DNA of 64,000 bases, from positions 43,126 to 107,125 of the forward strand of contig CAWGBJ010000026.1 of assembly GCA_963820795.1 (NCBI GenBank), given 5' to 3'. This document shows positions 36,887 to 45,967 of the stretch, piece after piece (within the stretch, counting starts at the first letter, position 1; every line of letters begins with the position of its first letter). The translations under genes were made by a program, and so were the position numbers. The notes beneath the pieces are model-generated. The model was not told the DNA's origin. It did no database searches and was given only the letters and a program-made list of their open reading frames with translations. Source of the DNA: Roseiarcus sp963820795 (lineage in GTDB: Bacteria > Pseudomonadota > Alphaproteobacteria > Rhizobiales > Beijerinckiaceae).

Positions 36887-38407
36887 ATGGTCGACACTCC
36901 GCTCGTCGCTGTCCGCGGCCTCCGCAAACGTTACGGAGGTGTGGTCGCCGTCGACAATATGAACCTGACCGTGCGCCGCGGCGACGTTCATGCCGTCGTC
37001 GGAGAAAACGGCGCAGGCAAATCGACTCTGATGAAAGTGCTTGCGGGCGTGGTTCGTCCGGATGCGGGCGAGATCGAATTCGATGGCGTCCCGATCGTCA
37101 TCAACTCGCCCGTTGTCGCCCGCCAGCAGGGCGTAGGCATTGTCTACCAGGAGCTGAGCCTCTTCCCGCAACGCTCGGTGCTGGCGAACCTGTTTGTCAA
37201 TCGCGAACCGTTGCGACGCGGCCTCGTCTCGCTTCGCGCCATGGAGGAACGCAGCAAAGACCTGCTGGACCGCCTCGGCCTGCGGTTCGACGTGCATATG
37301 CCGGTGAGCAGGCTCACCATCGGGGAACAGCAGCTTGTGGAGTTGGCCCGCGTGCTCCTGGAAGAGCCGCGTCTCTTGATCCTCGACGAGCCCAACTCTG
37401 CTCTCAACGAACGGGAAACCCAACGTCTCTTCGATGTGCTGCGACAGCTCAATCGTCGCGGCATCACGATGCTCTACGTTTCGCATCGGCTCGAGGAAGT
37501 CTTCGCGATCTGCAACCGGGTCACCGTCACGCGCAATGGCCGGGACGTGCTGACGAGAGACCGCGCGGATCTCACCCTATCGGAGGTGATCGAGGAGATG
37601 ATCGGCGCTCCGCAGACCGTCCTGTTTCCCCCGCCCTTGCCGAGTCAAAACGGTCGCGAAGCGACAGCCATCGTCGTCAAGAAACTGAGCGGCGGCGCGT
37701 TGAAGGAAATCGATTTTACCGCCCGCTCCGGAGAAGTCGTCGGCTTTGCAGGCCTCGAAGGCTCCGGCGTCGCGACGCTGTTCGGCATGCTGTTCGGGAC
37801 CGAGAAAGCGCACGCCGGCGACGTGACCTTCCCGGATTCGAGAGGGTTGCCGCGCGGCCCCACGGAGGCGGCGCGCCGCGGCATTGCACTGGTCCCAGCC
37901 GACCGACGGCGAAACGGCCTCATGCTCGACAAGAGCGTCCTCTTCAATATCAGTCATGTTGCGATCGGCGCGCTGAAGGATAGGTTGCCGTGGTTCGACC
38001 ATGGGACGGCCCTGGAACGGGCCATTCGGCAAATCGACCGCCTGCGCATCAAGACCGGCTCGCCTGACGCCTTGGCCGGCCAGCTGTCCGGCGGCAACCA
38101 GCAGAAGACGGTGGTCGGAAAATGGCTGGAGGTTGCGCCGAGGGTCATTCTGCTCGACGATCCGACGCGCGGCGTCGATGTCGGGGCGAAGCGTGAAATC
38201 TATGGGCTGATCCGTCGGATTTCGGCAGACGGGCGCATCGTTCTATTCAGCTCGACCGAACTGCCGGAATTGATCGGCCTCTGCGATCGAATCATCGTTC
38301 TTTATCGCGGCGCAATCGCCGGCGAGATCAAGGGGAGCGAGATTGACGGACATGCCTTGCTGCACGCGGTCAACACCGGCGAGATGCCGCCGGCAGCGCA
38401 TCTGTGA
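36887..38407 (+). CDS. CUT2 ABC importer ATPase, two-domain (RbsA/MglA-like)
   Basis: 506 residues in two ATPase halves. N-half: Walker A GENGAGKST near residue 43, degenerate signature LTIGEQQLVELARVL, Walker B LLILDEPNSAL. C-half: no Walker A lysine loop (GFAGLEGSGVATLF), signature LSGGNQQKTVVGKWL, and Walker B VILLDDPTRGVDVGAK. The catalytic Glu of the usual DEPTRGVD is Asp in this C-half, unusual for the family. It energises the permease encoded at 39619-40635. Confidence 0.93.
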   Translation: MVDTPLVAVRGLRKRYGGVVAVDNMNLTVRRGDVHAVVGENGAGKSTLMKVLAGVVRPDAGEIEFDGVPIVINSPVVARQQGVGIVYQELSLFPQRSVLANLFVNREPLRRGLVSLRAMEERSKDLLDRLGLRFDVHMPVSRLTIGEQQLVELARVLLEEPRLLILDEPNSALNERETQRLFDVLRQLNRRGITMLYVSHRLEEVFAICNRVTVTRNGRDVLTRDRADLTLSEVIEEMIGAPQTVLFPPPLPSQNGREATAIVVKKLSGGALKEIDFTARSGEVVGFAGLEGSGVATLFGMLFGTEKAHAGDVTFPDSRGLPRGPTEAARRGIALVPADRRRNGLMLDKSVLFNISHVAIGALKDRLPWFDHGTALERAIRQIDRLRIKTGSPDALAGQLSGGNQQKTVVGKWLEVAPRVILLDDPTRGVDVGAKREIYGLIRRISADGRIVLFSSTELPELIGLCDRIIVLYRGAIAGEIKGSEIDGHALLHAVNTGEMPPAAHL

Positions 38408-38466
38408 GAAGACGCGAAACGCATCGAGATCCTGCGCCACGAAACCCGCAATGAAGAGGGAAACTC

Positions 38467-38799
38467 ATGATACGTCGAGCCTTCACGATGCGCTTGCAGC
38501 CCGGAAAGCTGGCGGAATACAAGCGCTTCCACGACAACGTCTGGCCGGAATTGGTCGCCGAAATTGAAAAAAGCGGCATCGCGTCGATGACGATCTTCGA
38601 GAACGATCCGGTGCTGTTTCTCTACTCGGAGATCGTGGACGAGGGCGCATGGGACAAACTCTGGCGCACCAAGATCCACGACAAGTGGTCTGAGGAGGCG
38701 ATGAACCCGCTGATGTTTTTTCGCGACGATGGGATCGTCGACTCAACCTCGCTGCGCGAGATTTTCCACCTTGAGACCAAAGCCGGCGCGGCCCGATGA
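38467..38799 (+). CDS. rhaM: L-rhamnose mutarotase (RhaM/RhaU) family
   Basis: 110 residues. RhaM interconverts alpha and beta anomers of L-rhamnose. MIRRAFTMRLQPGKLAEYKR at the start, RFHDNVWPEL with the conserved His near residue 20, and KWSEEAMNPLM near 75 fit the family in order and length. AGAGGG precedes the ATG. It lies inside the CUT2 importer operon and its stop overlaps the SDR start, so this importer probably handles rhamnose or a related 6-deoxy or pentose sugar. Mutarotases of this family also act on fucose-like sugars. Confidence 0.85.
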   Translation: MIRRAFTMRLQPGKLAEYKRFHDNVWPELVAEIEKSGIASMTIFENDPVLFLYSEIVDEGAWDKLWRTKIHDKWSEEAMNPLMFFRDDGIVDSTSLREIFHLETKAGAAR

Positions 38800-39617
38800 C
38801 GGACCTCGCGGGCAAGGTCGCCGTGGTCACAGGCGCGAGCCGAGGTCTCGGCCAACGTGTCGCGATTCGGCTCGCCCGCCACGGCGCGACGGTGGTGCTG
38901 ATCGCCCGCAGCGCGCCGGCCCTTGAGGGGACAGCGCAAAGCATCATCGAGAACGGCGGCCGCGCCGAGGTCGTGTCGGCGGACTTGAGCGATCAGCGCT
39001 CGCTCGAGGCCATCGTCGCGGGCGCGAGCCGCGTCGGCGTCCCGTCGATTTTGGTCAATGCGGCCGGGACCTTTGGTCCGATCCAACTCATCAAGGACAG
39101 CGATCCGCAGGAATGGATCAAGACGTTGATGATCAACATGGTCAGCCATTACCTGACCTGCCGCGCCTTCATCGGCGGAATGATCGACCAGGGCTGGGGA
39201 CGGATCGTCAACGTGACCTCGGCCAACGCGCTGCACCCTCCAGGGCCACTCCACAGCGCCTACGGGACGAGCAAGGCCGCGCTCAACCACTTTACCCGGC
39301 ATCTGGCGGCGGAGGTCGAGGGCAGCGGCGTCACCGCAAATGTCATCCATCCCGGAGACGTCAAGACGGAGATGTGGGCCGACATCCGGGCAAAGGCCCA
39401 GCTTGTTGGCCCGCGCGCGGAGCCGTTCCTCAATTGGGCTGATTGGGTCGAAAAGACAGGGGGAGACGATCCAGAAAAAGCGGCGGATTTGATCATCCAC
39501 TTGATGAGCGAAGACGCCGCATCGGTCAACGGTCAGTTTTTGTGGATCAAAGACGGGCTGCAGGCTCCGATCCCAAGCTGGGGCGCAGCATCGGACGCGC
39601 TGCCTTGGCAGAAGTAG
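38796..39617 (+). CDS. SDR-family dehydrogenase
   Basis: 273 residues, classical short-chain dehydrogenase. Cofactor motif TGASRGLGQ near residue 12, LVNAAG near 86, catalytic Ser in VNVTSANAL and YGTSKAALN (Tyr-x-x-x-Lys) near 155. The chain is a little long, with a C-terminal tail (GLQAPIPSWGAASDALPW). It overlaps the mutarotase by 4 bases and lies one base before the permease, so it is part of the importer operon and probably oxidises the imported sugar or its lactone product. Confidence 0.92.
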   Translation: MTDLAGKVAVVTGASRGLGQRVAIRLARHGATVVLIARSAPALEGTAQSIIENGGRAEVVSADLSDQRSLEAIVAGASRVGVPSILVNAAGTFGPIQLIKDSDPQEWIKTLMINMVSHYLTCRAFIGGMIDQGWGRIVNVTSANALHPPGPLHSAYGTSKAALNHFTRHLAAEVEGSGVTANVIHPGDVKTEMWADIRAKAQLVGPRAEPFLNWADWVEKTGGDDPEKAADLIIHLMSEDAASVNGQFLWIKDGLQAPIPSWGAASDALPWQK

Positions 39618-39618
39618 G

Positions 39619-40635
39619 ATGACGGACCGCCCGTCGACGCCGGAACCCGAGGCCGCGAACGCCCCGGCTTCGCGCCGGCGGTCGTTTCGGATGCCTGAGG
39701 AGATCGGAGTCATCGTCGCTTTGCTGCTGATGATCGCCGTCACCGGCGTCGCGCGGCCACGTTTTCTCAATCCGATCAATCTGTTGACGATTCTCGGCAA
39801 CACCACGTTTCAGGGCATGCTGTCACTCGGCATGGTGTTTTTGCTGGCGATCCGCGAGATCGATCTCTCAGTCGGATGGATGTTCAATTTCTCCGCCGTT
39901 ATCGCCGCGCTGATGATGGTAGGGGGCGTCAATCCCTGGCTCGCCGCTCTTGGGGGCGTCGGCTTCGGCGCTCTTCTCGGCCTCGTCAACGGCGTGCTCG
40001 CGATCGGCCTGCGGCTCCCTTCGATCATCGTCACCCTCGGCACCTATTCGATGTTCGAGGGACTGTCGCTGGTCGCCAATCAAGGTCGGGCCGTTTTTCC
40101 GACCGATCAGTCGAGCAGCTTCTTCAGCTTCGCCTCGATGAAGGTGTTTCGCGTCGTCCCCGTCGTCGGCGTCCTCTTTGTCGCCTTGGCCGTTGTGCTG
40201 CATATCGTGCTTCACCGCACGCGGTTCGGCTATCGGGTGCAGGCTGTCGGCAGCAATCCCGAAGCCGCCCGCTTCGCCGGCATTCCCATCGCGCTCGTGC
40301 GCCTGCAGACGCTCGTGCTGATGGGCGCCATCTGCGGGCTTTCGGGAGCGTTGTATGTCGGATTCCGCGGCGCCATCGATCCGCAGGAGGGGGCCGACTT
40401 CGCGCTCATCGTCATCGCCGCGGTCATTATCGGCGGGACCCCCCTCTCCGGCGGCTGGGGCACGGTCATCGGCGCCGTCGTCGGCATGCTGATCATTCAG
40501 GTGATCAGCAGCGGCATCATCTTCTTCGGCATCGACGCGACCTGGAGCACCTTCGTGACCGGCGCCGTTATCGTGCTCGCCGTCGCCCTCGATCAGATCG
40601 TCAAGCGCCAGAGAGATAGGGCGCTTCCGTCCTAG
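39619..40635 (+). CDS. CUT2 ABC importer permease (RbsC-like)
   Basis: 338 residues with about 8-10 membrane segments. The CUT2 landmarks REIDLSVGWMF near residue 85 and VIIGGTPLSGGWGTVIGA near 270 are present, as is GSNPEAARFAGI. The first ~30 residues are a soluble Pro/Arg-rich tail. It ends the operon that starts at the binding protein at 35745; only one permease gene is present, so it probably works as a homodimer. Confidence 0.93.
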   Translation: MTDRPSTPEPEAANAPASRRRSFRMPEEIGVIVALLLMIAVTGVARPRFLNPINLLTILGNTTFQGMLSLGMVFLLAIREIDLSVGWMFNFSAVIAALMMVGGVNPWLAALGGVGFGALLGLVNGVLAIGLRLPSIIVTLGTYSMFEGLSLVANQGRAVFPTDQSSSFFSFASMKVFRVVPVVGVLFVALAVVLHIVLHRTRFGYRVQAVGSNPEAARFAGIPIALVRLQTLVLMGAICGLSGALYVGFRGAIDPQEGADFALIVIAAVIIGGTPLSGGWGTVIGAVVGMLIIQVISSGIIFFGIDATWSTFVTGAVIVLAVALDQIVKRQRDRALPS

Positions 40636-41204
40636 GCAGAGATTCCCAGGCGAGCCGCCGGATCAGGCCGGACCCATTCGTCAGAGAGACAAGGAGCGGC
40701 AAAATTACACCGAGGGCTTTCGTTTTTGTGGCGCCCTTGGCGGTGAATTTTCAGTCGAACCGCGTCTTCATCGACCCTTCGTTGGGGCGGCTGCCTCTCG
40801 CGCTGCAGTTACATTCCTAAAATCAATCAGATATGGCGTCATCCTCACTTAAAACGAGCGGCGAAGCCGGCTGCCGACGGCTTCGTTTAGATTTTCTTGA
40901 CGATCGCGCTCTCGCGCCGGCCGCGCTCTCCTCGCTGCCTCCTGTTAATGGGCCCCACAGGGAAAATAATTTCCCTGCTCTGTCTTTCCCTTCCGCACGA
41001 GCAAATCCGCCCAACGAAATGAAATACCATGGATTTGAGCACGAGCTCGACGCGCGACGGGAGCGATTCTCCTGTTGGCAGGCATTATCAGGGAAACCAG
41101 GCCGAATGGCTTGTTCTCCGTAAAACGCATCGCTTGTGGACGGACCGCGCCTTCGTCAGTCCATTCGGTAGTGGCTGATGAACATCTACTCAGCCCCGGC
41201 GCTA
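40636..41204. other. Convergent intergenic region carrying a dispersed repeat
   Basis: About 570 bases between the end of the permease gene and the end of the leftward GMC oxidoreductase gene. Its recognisable content is the dispersed repeat at 40941-41110. Open frames here are short and the one crossing the repeat is also partly open in the other copy, but no known protein matches. Confidence 0.55.
40941..41110 (+). repeat. Dispersed repeat, copy A
   Basis: About 170 bases from CCTGTTAATGGGC to GGCCGAATGGC are repeated in inverted orientation at 59196-59367. The first ~75 bases are nearly identical between copies and the rest is diverged but alignable. The core holds an internal palindrome CAGGGAAA-ATAA-TTTCCCTG at 40958-40977. 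Both copies lie in tail-to-tail gaps. It looks like a genome-wide REP-like or element-derived repeat; no transposase is attached. Confidence 0.75.
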
Positions 41205-42765
41205 TCAGCGATCGATACGGTGGTCTTCGCCGCGGAAGGAATTCAGCCGCTGCGCACCGTCGATGAAGCGCGCCGCCATTTCCCCGACCACGATGGCGGT
41301 CAGGTTCGTATTGTGCATGACGTTGTCGGGATAGATGCTGGTGTCGGCGACCCGCAAGTTGTCGAAGCCGTGGACGCGAAGGTCGGGCCCGACGACCGTG
41401 CTCTTGTCCCCTGCCGGCCCCATCCTGACCGATCCTGCCTGATGATGGGCCGGCCCCATCGAACTCCGCCAGCGCCTCGGCGATCGGTTTGTCCAGATCG
41501 TCGATCGACGCCGCGCCGTGCGACTGGAAGGTCCGTGTCGCCAGCATGGCCTTGACGAACGCACGAGCGTCGGCGAACCGGTCCCGGTCCCGCTGGCTGG
41601 TGTTGTATCGATGGTCGATGAGCGGCGGGCGCGCAGGATCCGTGCTTTGGACGCGGACTTCGCCTGTCGCCTCCTGGCGCGTAAGATATGTCCAGAAGCC
41701 CGCCGTATGCTCCTCCTCATCGACCGGAAACGGATGCGTCTGCCACTCCGGCTCGCCTGCAGCGTTGGCCGGCCCGCGTACATTCGCGGCGAAGAAGCGG
41801 CCGGTCGTCACGCCGAGCGCTTCCGCCCTGAACAGCATGGGAAAGCCGGGATGGTCGGTCAGGTTGCGCCCAACCGGAAGGTCGGCGACGACATCGATCC
41901 CGAGCGGCTGCAGCCATTCGGCTGGACCGATGCCTGACCGCTGCAGGATGGCGGGGCTGTTGTAGACGCCGGCGCTGATGACGATCTCATCCGCCAACGC
42001 GGTCCGCCGCTCTTTCGCGCCGTCGAGATAGGTCACGCCCTTGGCGCGGTCGCCTTCGAGAAGTATCCGATCGACATGGCTGCCGGAGCGGATGGTGAGA
42101 TTCGGCCGGGAGCGGGCGGCCCGGACGTAGGTGACGAGGGTGCCAAGCCGGACTTCTTTGTAGCGGTTGTGCGGCATCGGCCCCACGACGCCCGCGTGGG
42201 CGTCGAGCGCGTTGAGGTCCGGCGCTTCTCGCACGCCGAGTTCGAGACACGCGTCGTACATGGCGCGATTGACGGGCGCCCAGCTCTGCGGCCGGTAGCG
42301 CTGGATGACGATCGGGCCATCGCGGCCGTGGATCGGCTCGGCGCCGAAATTGACGTCGTTTTCGACGGCGATGAACAACGGCAGGACATCCGCCCACGCC
42401 CAGCCCTTGTTCCCCATCGCCGCCCAGCGGTCGAAGTCGAACGGCGCGCCGCGCGCCGCGATTGTCGCGTTGACCATCGACGTGCCGCCGACAAGGCGCC
42501 CGCGCGGCGTCCGCAAGCTGCGGCCCCCCAGTGTGCCGGCGCCGTCGGTGTTGACGAAGTCCCAGTCAAATTCAGGGATCCCACCGGCGCCGCGCCAATG
42601 GTGCTCGCCGCTGAAGGTGAACAGCGGCGGGATCGTTTCCTCCTGAGGAAAATCCGGGCCGGCCTCGAGCAGCAGCACTTTCCGTGCGGCGTTCTCCGAC
42701 AAGCGCGCCGCGACGACGCCGCCGCTGGAGCCCGCGCCGACCACGATAACGTCATACTTATCCAT
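41205..42765 (-). CDS. GMC-family FAD oxidoreductase, one +1 shift
   Basis: About 520 codons from ATG 42765 (or 42777). The FAD site DVIVVGAGSSGGVVAARLSE opens the chain, RGRLVGGTSMVNAT and GVYNSPAILQRSGIGP are GMC signatures, and the C-terminus has HHQAGSVRMGPAGDKS and the NTNLTAIVVGE block. The frame breaks near 41448; dropping one C of a CCC run joins ALAEFDGAG to HHQAGSVRMG and the frame ends near 41205. Beyond the break the original frame yields low-complexity Arg-rich sequence, so the shift is real in these data. Such enzymes oxidise alcohols or sugars. It is convergent with the CUT2 operon and 126 bases beyond the end of the next binding-protein gene. Confidence 0.85.
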
Positions 42766-42903
42766 GAGCGTCCCCAACGGCGGTCCGCGGCCGCCTCAGC
42801 GCCGTCATTAGGAGCACAAAGCCGGCGCCCGTCGCGCATCAGCCCTTGGATTGAAGCGCGACGGACGAACCGCTCAGTTTGGTCGAACTCTGGGCCCTCC
42901 AGC

Positions 42904-43950
42904 CTATTCCTTCGCCCCAGCCTCAACGTTGTCCTTGTTGTAAACAGTGAACGGTCCCATCAGGATGCGCAGCCCTTTGGCGCGCGTTGGGTCCTTGGTG
43001 ATCGTAAATTCGCCCATGCGGCCGGCCTTGAACTTCGCGCCCTCTTCCGCTTTGAGAGCATCGGTGGCGAGCAGATAGGAGGTGTAATAGGTGAGATAGC
43101 CAAGGTTGACAAAGCTCCACCAGGCGTATTCCGGCGCGCAGCCGTTCTTCGTGTATGCAAGCATTTCGGTGGGCGAGCCGAGACCGCTGATCTTAACCTT
43201 GTCGCAAAGCTTCTCATCTTGGAGCGCCTTGGCTGCCGCGACGATGCCAACCGACGTCGGCGCCATGATCACTTTCAGGTCGGGATACTTGTCGACGAGA
43301 GCCTGCGCCTGCGTATAGCTCTTTTCCGACTCGTCGTTGCCGTAGACCGTGTCGACGAGGTTGAGCTTCGCGTATTTGGGATCCTTCAGCGCCGTCTTCA
43401 TTGCGGCGATCCAGGAGTTCTGGTTCGCCGCATCCGGCGAGGCCGACAGAATCGCGAACTTGCCGCCGCCGGGACCGGTGAGGTCGAGCGTCATGTCGGC
43501 CATCACCTTGCCGATGTCCGCGAAGTCGACTTGCGCGACGAACACGTCCTCGCCTTCGCCCGAGGGGATTGGCGAGTCCCAGGTCACCACCTTGATGCCC
43601 TTGGCTTGCGCCGCCTTGGCCGCCGGCACGATCTGATCGCCGGAGTTGTTCGAGATCATAATCGCTTTGACCCCCTGGGTCGTGGCGTTGGTGACGATTT
43701 CGATCTGTCCGGCGACGCTGTTCTGGGGCGTCGGGCCGAGGTACTGCAAGGGTGTCGGATTCTGAAGCTCCTTGGCGGCTTCCTCGGCCCCCTTGTGCGT
43801 CTGGTCGAACGGCAGAATCCCAAGAAATTTGGGCAGCAGCACCATGCTGACGGCCTTGCCGGGCGTCGCCATGGCGACCTGGGCTGCCGCATATCGAGGC
43901 AGGGCCGCAATCATTGCGAGTGCGGCAGCGCCAAAAAGAAGTTTCCTCAT
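42904..43950 (-). CDS. CUT2 ABC importer binding protein (LsrB/RhaS-like)
   Basis: 348 residues from ATG 43950, with a signal peptide (LLFGAAALAMIAALPRYAAA before QVAMAT). The mature part SMVLLPKFLGILPFD, LQYLGPTPQNSVAGQ, KGIKVVTWDSPIP and DVFVAQVDFADIGKVMADM follows the pattern of LsrB (autoinducer-2) and RhaS (rhamnose) binding proteins. It is last in an ATPase-permease-permease-binding-protein order, as in lsrACDB. No LsrK/F/G partner is present. The ligand, AI-2-like or 6-deoxysugar, cannot be decided. Confidence 0.88.
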   Translation of the reverse strand: MRKLLFGAAALAMIAALPRYAAAQVAMATPGKAVSMVLLPKFLGILPFDQTHKGAEEAAKELQNPTPLQYLGPTPQNSVAGQIEIVTNATTQGVKAIMISNNSGDQIVPAAKAAQAKGIKVVTWDSPIPSGEGEDVFVAQVDFADIGKVMADMTLDLTGPGGGKFAILSASPDAANQNSWIAAMKTALKDPKYAKLNLVDTVYGNDESEKSYTQAQALVDKYPDLKVIMAPTSVGIVAAAKALQDEKLCDKVKISGLGSPTEMLAYTKNGCAPEYAWWSFVNLGYLTYYTSYLLATDALKAEEGAKFKAGRMGEFTITKDPTRAKGLRILMGPFTVYNKDNVEAGAKE

Positions 43951-44912
43951 GTTTCTCTCCCTTTCCATTTGTTGCGTAGGTCTTGCCACATATTCGGGAT
44001 CAACACGGAGAGGATGAGAAGCCCCCCGATCACGTAATTCTGCGTGTTGCCGGTGATGTCGGCAAGCCCCATTCCATTGCGAAGGTTCAAGATCACAAGC
44101 AGCGCGAGGCCAACGCCGACCAGATTGCCCTTGCCGCCGAAAATACTGACCCCTCCCAAAAGCACGGCGGTGATGATGTCGAGTTCGAAGCCCTCCGCCA
44201 TGTCCCCGCGCACCGATCCCAATCGCGCAGCATAGAGGATTCCGGCGAGCGCCGCCACAAAGGCCGAGCCGACGAACAAGCTCCCCTTGACCAATCCGAC
44301 CCGCACGCCCGAATAGCGCGCCGCCTGAACGTTGCTGCCAACGACATAGACGAGACGACCGAAAGCGGAGCCGTGCAGCACAATCGCGAAGAAGACAAAG
44401 AGCACAAAGAAAATCGAGATCGCAGCCGTGAGCGGCCCGATCAGGGCCTGCTGGCCGAGCGTGTTGAACCAGTCAGGAAAATCGCCGATCGCGCGATCTT
44501 CCAGCAGGATGCGAGCGATGCCGCGATAGCCGATGAGGCCAGCCAGAGTGACTGCCAGCGACGGCAGGCCGACCCTGGCGATCCAGAAGGCGTTGTTGAG
44601 TCCGGCAAGAAGGCCTGCAGCGAGTGCAATGAGAATGGCGAGCGGCATAGGGACGCCCTTATGGAACGTCCAGGCCATGACGCAGGCCGAGAGTCCCATG
44701 ATCGAAGCGACAGAAAGATCAATTTCGCCGCCGATGATCACCAGCGCCATCGTGAGCGCCACGATGCTCTTCTCGATCGACAATTGAAACAGATTGACGA
44801 TGTTTCCGACGCTCAGGAAGTAAGGGGAACCAACGCTGTTGAACGCGACGATCGCGACCAGCAGCGCGAGCATCATCGTTTCCCAGCCCTTGAGTCTCTC
44901 AAGCGCACTCAT
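43947..44912 (-). CDS. CUT2 ABC importer permease B (second CUT2 system)
   Basis: 321 residues from ATG 44912. Membrane segments begin MMLALLVAIVAFNSVGSPYF; GGEIDLSVASIMG near residue 58 and LLGGVSIFGGKGNLVG near 250 are CUT2 landmarks. The start overlaps the other permease's stop by 4 bases and its own stop overlaps the binding-protein start by 4 (ATGA at both ends). Forms a heterodimeric channel with permease A. Confidence 0.93.
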   Translation of the reverse strand: MSALERLKGWETMMLALLVAIVAFNSVGSPYFLSVGNIVNLFQLSIEKSIVALTMALVIIGGEIDLSVASIMGLSACVMAWTFHKGVPMPLAILIALAAGLLAGLNNAFWIARVGLPSLAVTLAGLIGYRGIARILLEDRAIGDFPDWFNTLGQQALIGPLTAAISIFFVLFVFFAIVLHGSAFGRLVYVVGSNVQAARYSGVRVGLVKGSLFVGSAFVAALAGILYAARLGSVRGDMAEGFELDIITAVLLGGVSIFGGKGNLVGVGLALLVILNLRNGMGLADITGNTQNYVIGGLLILSVLIPNMWQDLRNKWKGRET

Positions 44913-45967
44913 CGCCGCGACGCGCCTTTCTCGGACGCCGACCCCGCTTCCCTCGCGACCAGCTTCAACTCCGTGCCTCCCCAAAGCCGGCGCAGGCGCT
45001 GCAGGATGACCGCGTCGCTCGCCACCGCCAGCAAGATGAGGAGCCCGAGCACCGCATTGAGCCAGAACTCGCTGATGCCCAGGCGGAAGAGACTCTGCTC
45101 GAGCGTCCCGATCATCACTGCGCCAAGCATAGCCCCGGATACCGTTCCCGAGCCGCCAAAGATATTGACGCCGCCGACGACGACAGCGGCGACCACGCTG
45201 AGTTCCAGGCCGCGTCCGGCCTCGACCGTGATGTTGCCAAACCGGGCGAGAAGCATGAAGCCGCCGAGCCCTGAGAGGGCGCCGCAGATGACGAAGGCGA
45301 TAAAGATGACGCGCTTGATCGGCAGTCCGATGAGCTGCGCCGCTTCGGGATTGGAGCCGATTGCATAGAACCGTCGGGCGAAACTCAGATAGGTCGTTCC
45401 GAGCTGGAATACGATGACGATGACGAGCGCGAGCGCAAACAGCGGGCGAATGTCGAGACTGGCGATCGGCGCGACATTAACCAGCGGAATATTGATGAGC
45501 CACTGGGGCAGGCTGTCGGTCGTCACAGTCTTGGCGCCGGACAGGTCGACCAGCACGCCGCGATAAATCGCGAGCGTTCCGAGCGTGACCACGACCGCGG
45601 GCACCCTGCCCCATGCCACAATGACCCCATTGACGACGCCGAGCGCCGCCCCGAGCGCGATGGCGACCGCAACGGCCAGCAAGGGATTGATGCCGTTGTG
45701 GTTGGCGATCAGCGTTCCGACGAAATAGGCAGTGAAGCCCACGATCGAGCCGACCGACAGGTCTATATTGCGCGTCAGGACAACCAGCGTCTGGCCGACG
45801 CCGACGACCGTGATGATCGCGACGCTGGATGCAATGCGGTTGAAAGTGCGGAAGCTGTAGTAATTGTCGATGAACGACCCGAACATCACGATCGCCACGA
45901 CGATGAGGACGAGCAGGCTCAACTCGCGGACCTGCTCCGGGCGGACCCGGCGCTTGAGCCAGTTCAT
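44909..45967 (-). CDS. CUT2 ABC importer permease A (second CUT2 system)
   Basis: 352 residues. RELSLLVLIVVAIVMFGSFI starts the first helix; TRNIDLSVGSIVG near residue 65 and VVVGGVNIFGGSGTVSGA near 260 are CUT2 landmarks, with AIGSNPEAAQLIGLP between. ATGA overlaps join it to the ATPase upstream and permease B downstream. The order resembles lsrC-lsrD. Confidence 0.93.
   Translation of the reverse strand: MNWLKRRVRPEQVRELSLLVLIVVAIVMFGSFIDNYYSFRTFNRIASSVAIITVVGVGQTLVVLTRNIDLSVGSIVGFTAYFVGTLIANHNGINPLLAVAVAIALGAALGVVNGVIVAWGRVPAVVVTLGTLAIYRGVLVDLSGAKTVTTDSLPQWLINIPLVNVAPIASLDIRPLFALALVIVIVFQLGTTYLSFARRFYAIGSNPEAAQLIGLPIKRVIFIAFVICGALSGLGGFMLLARFGNITVEAGRGLELSVVAAVVVGGVNIFGGSGTVSGAMLGAVMIGTLEQSLFRLGISEFWLNAVLGLLILLAVASDAVILQRLRRLWGGTELKLVAREAGSASEKGASRR

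Noticed and set aside
40823..41123. A small protein gene inside repeat copy A
   Set aside because: The corresponding frame in copy B is stopped early and there is no start signal; the shared peptide-like stretch follows from DNA similarity.
42076..44037. A 653-codon rightward open frame
   Set aside because: It crosses two well-supported leftward genes and resembles no protein.
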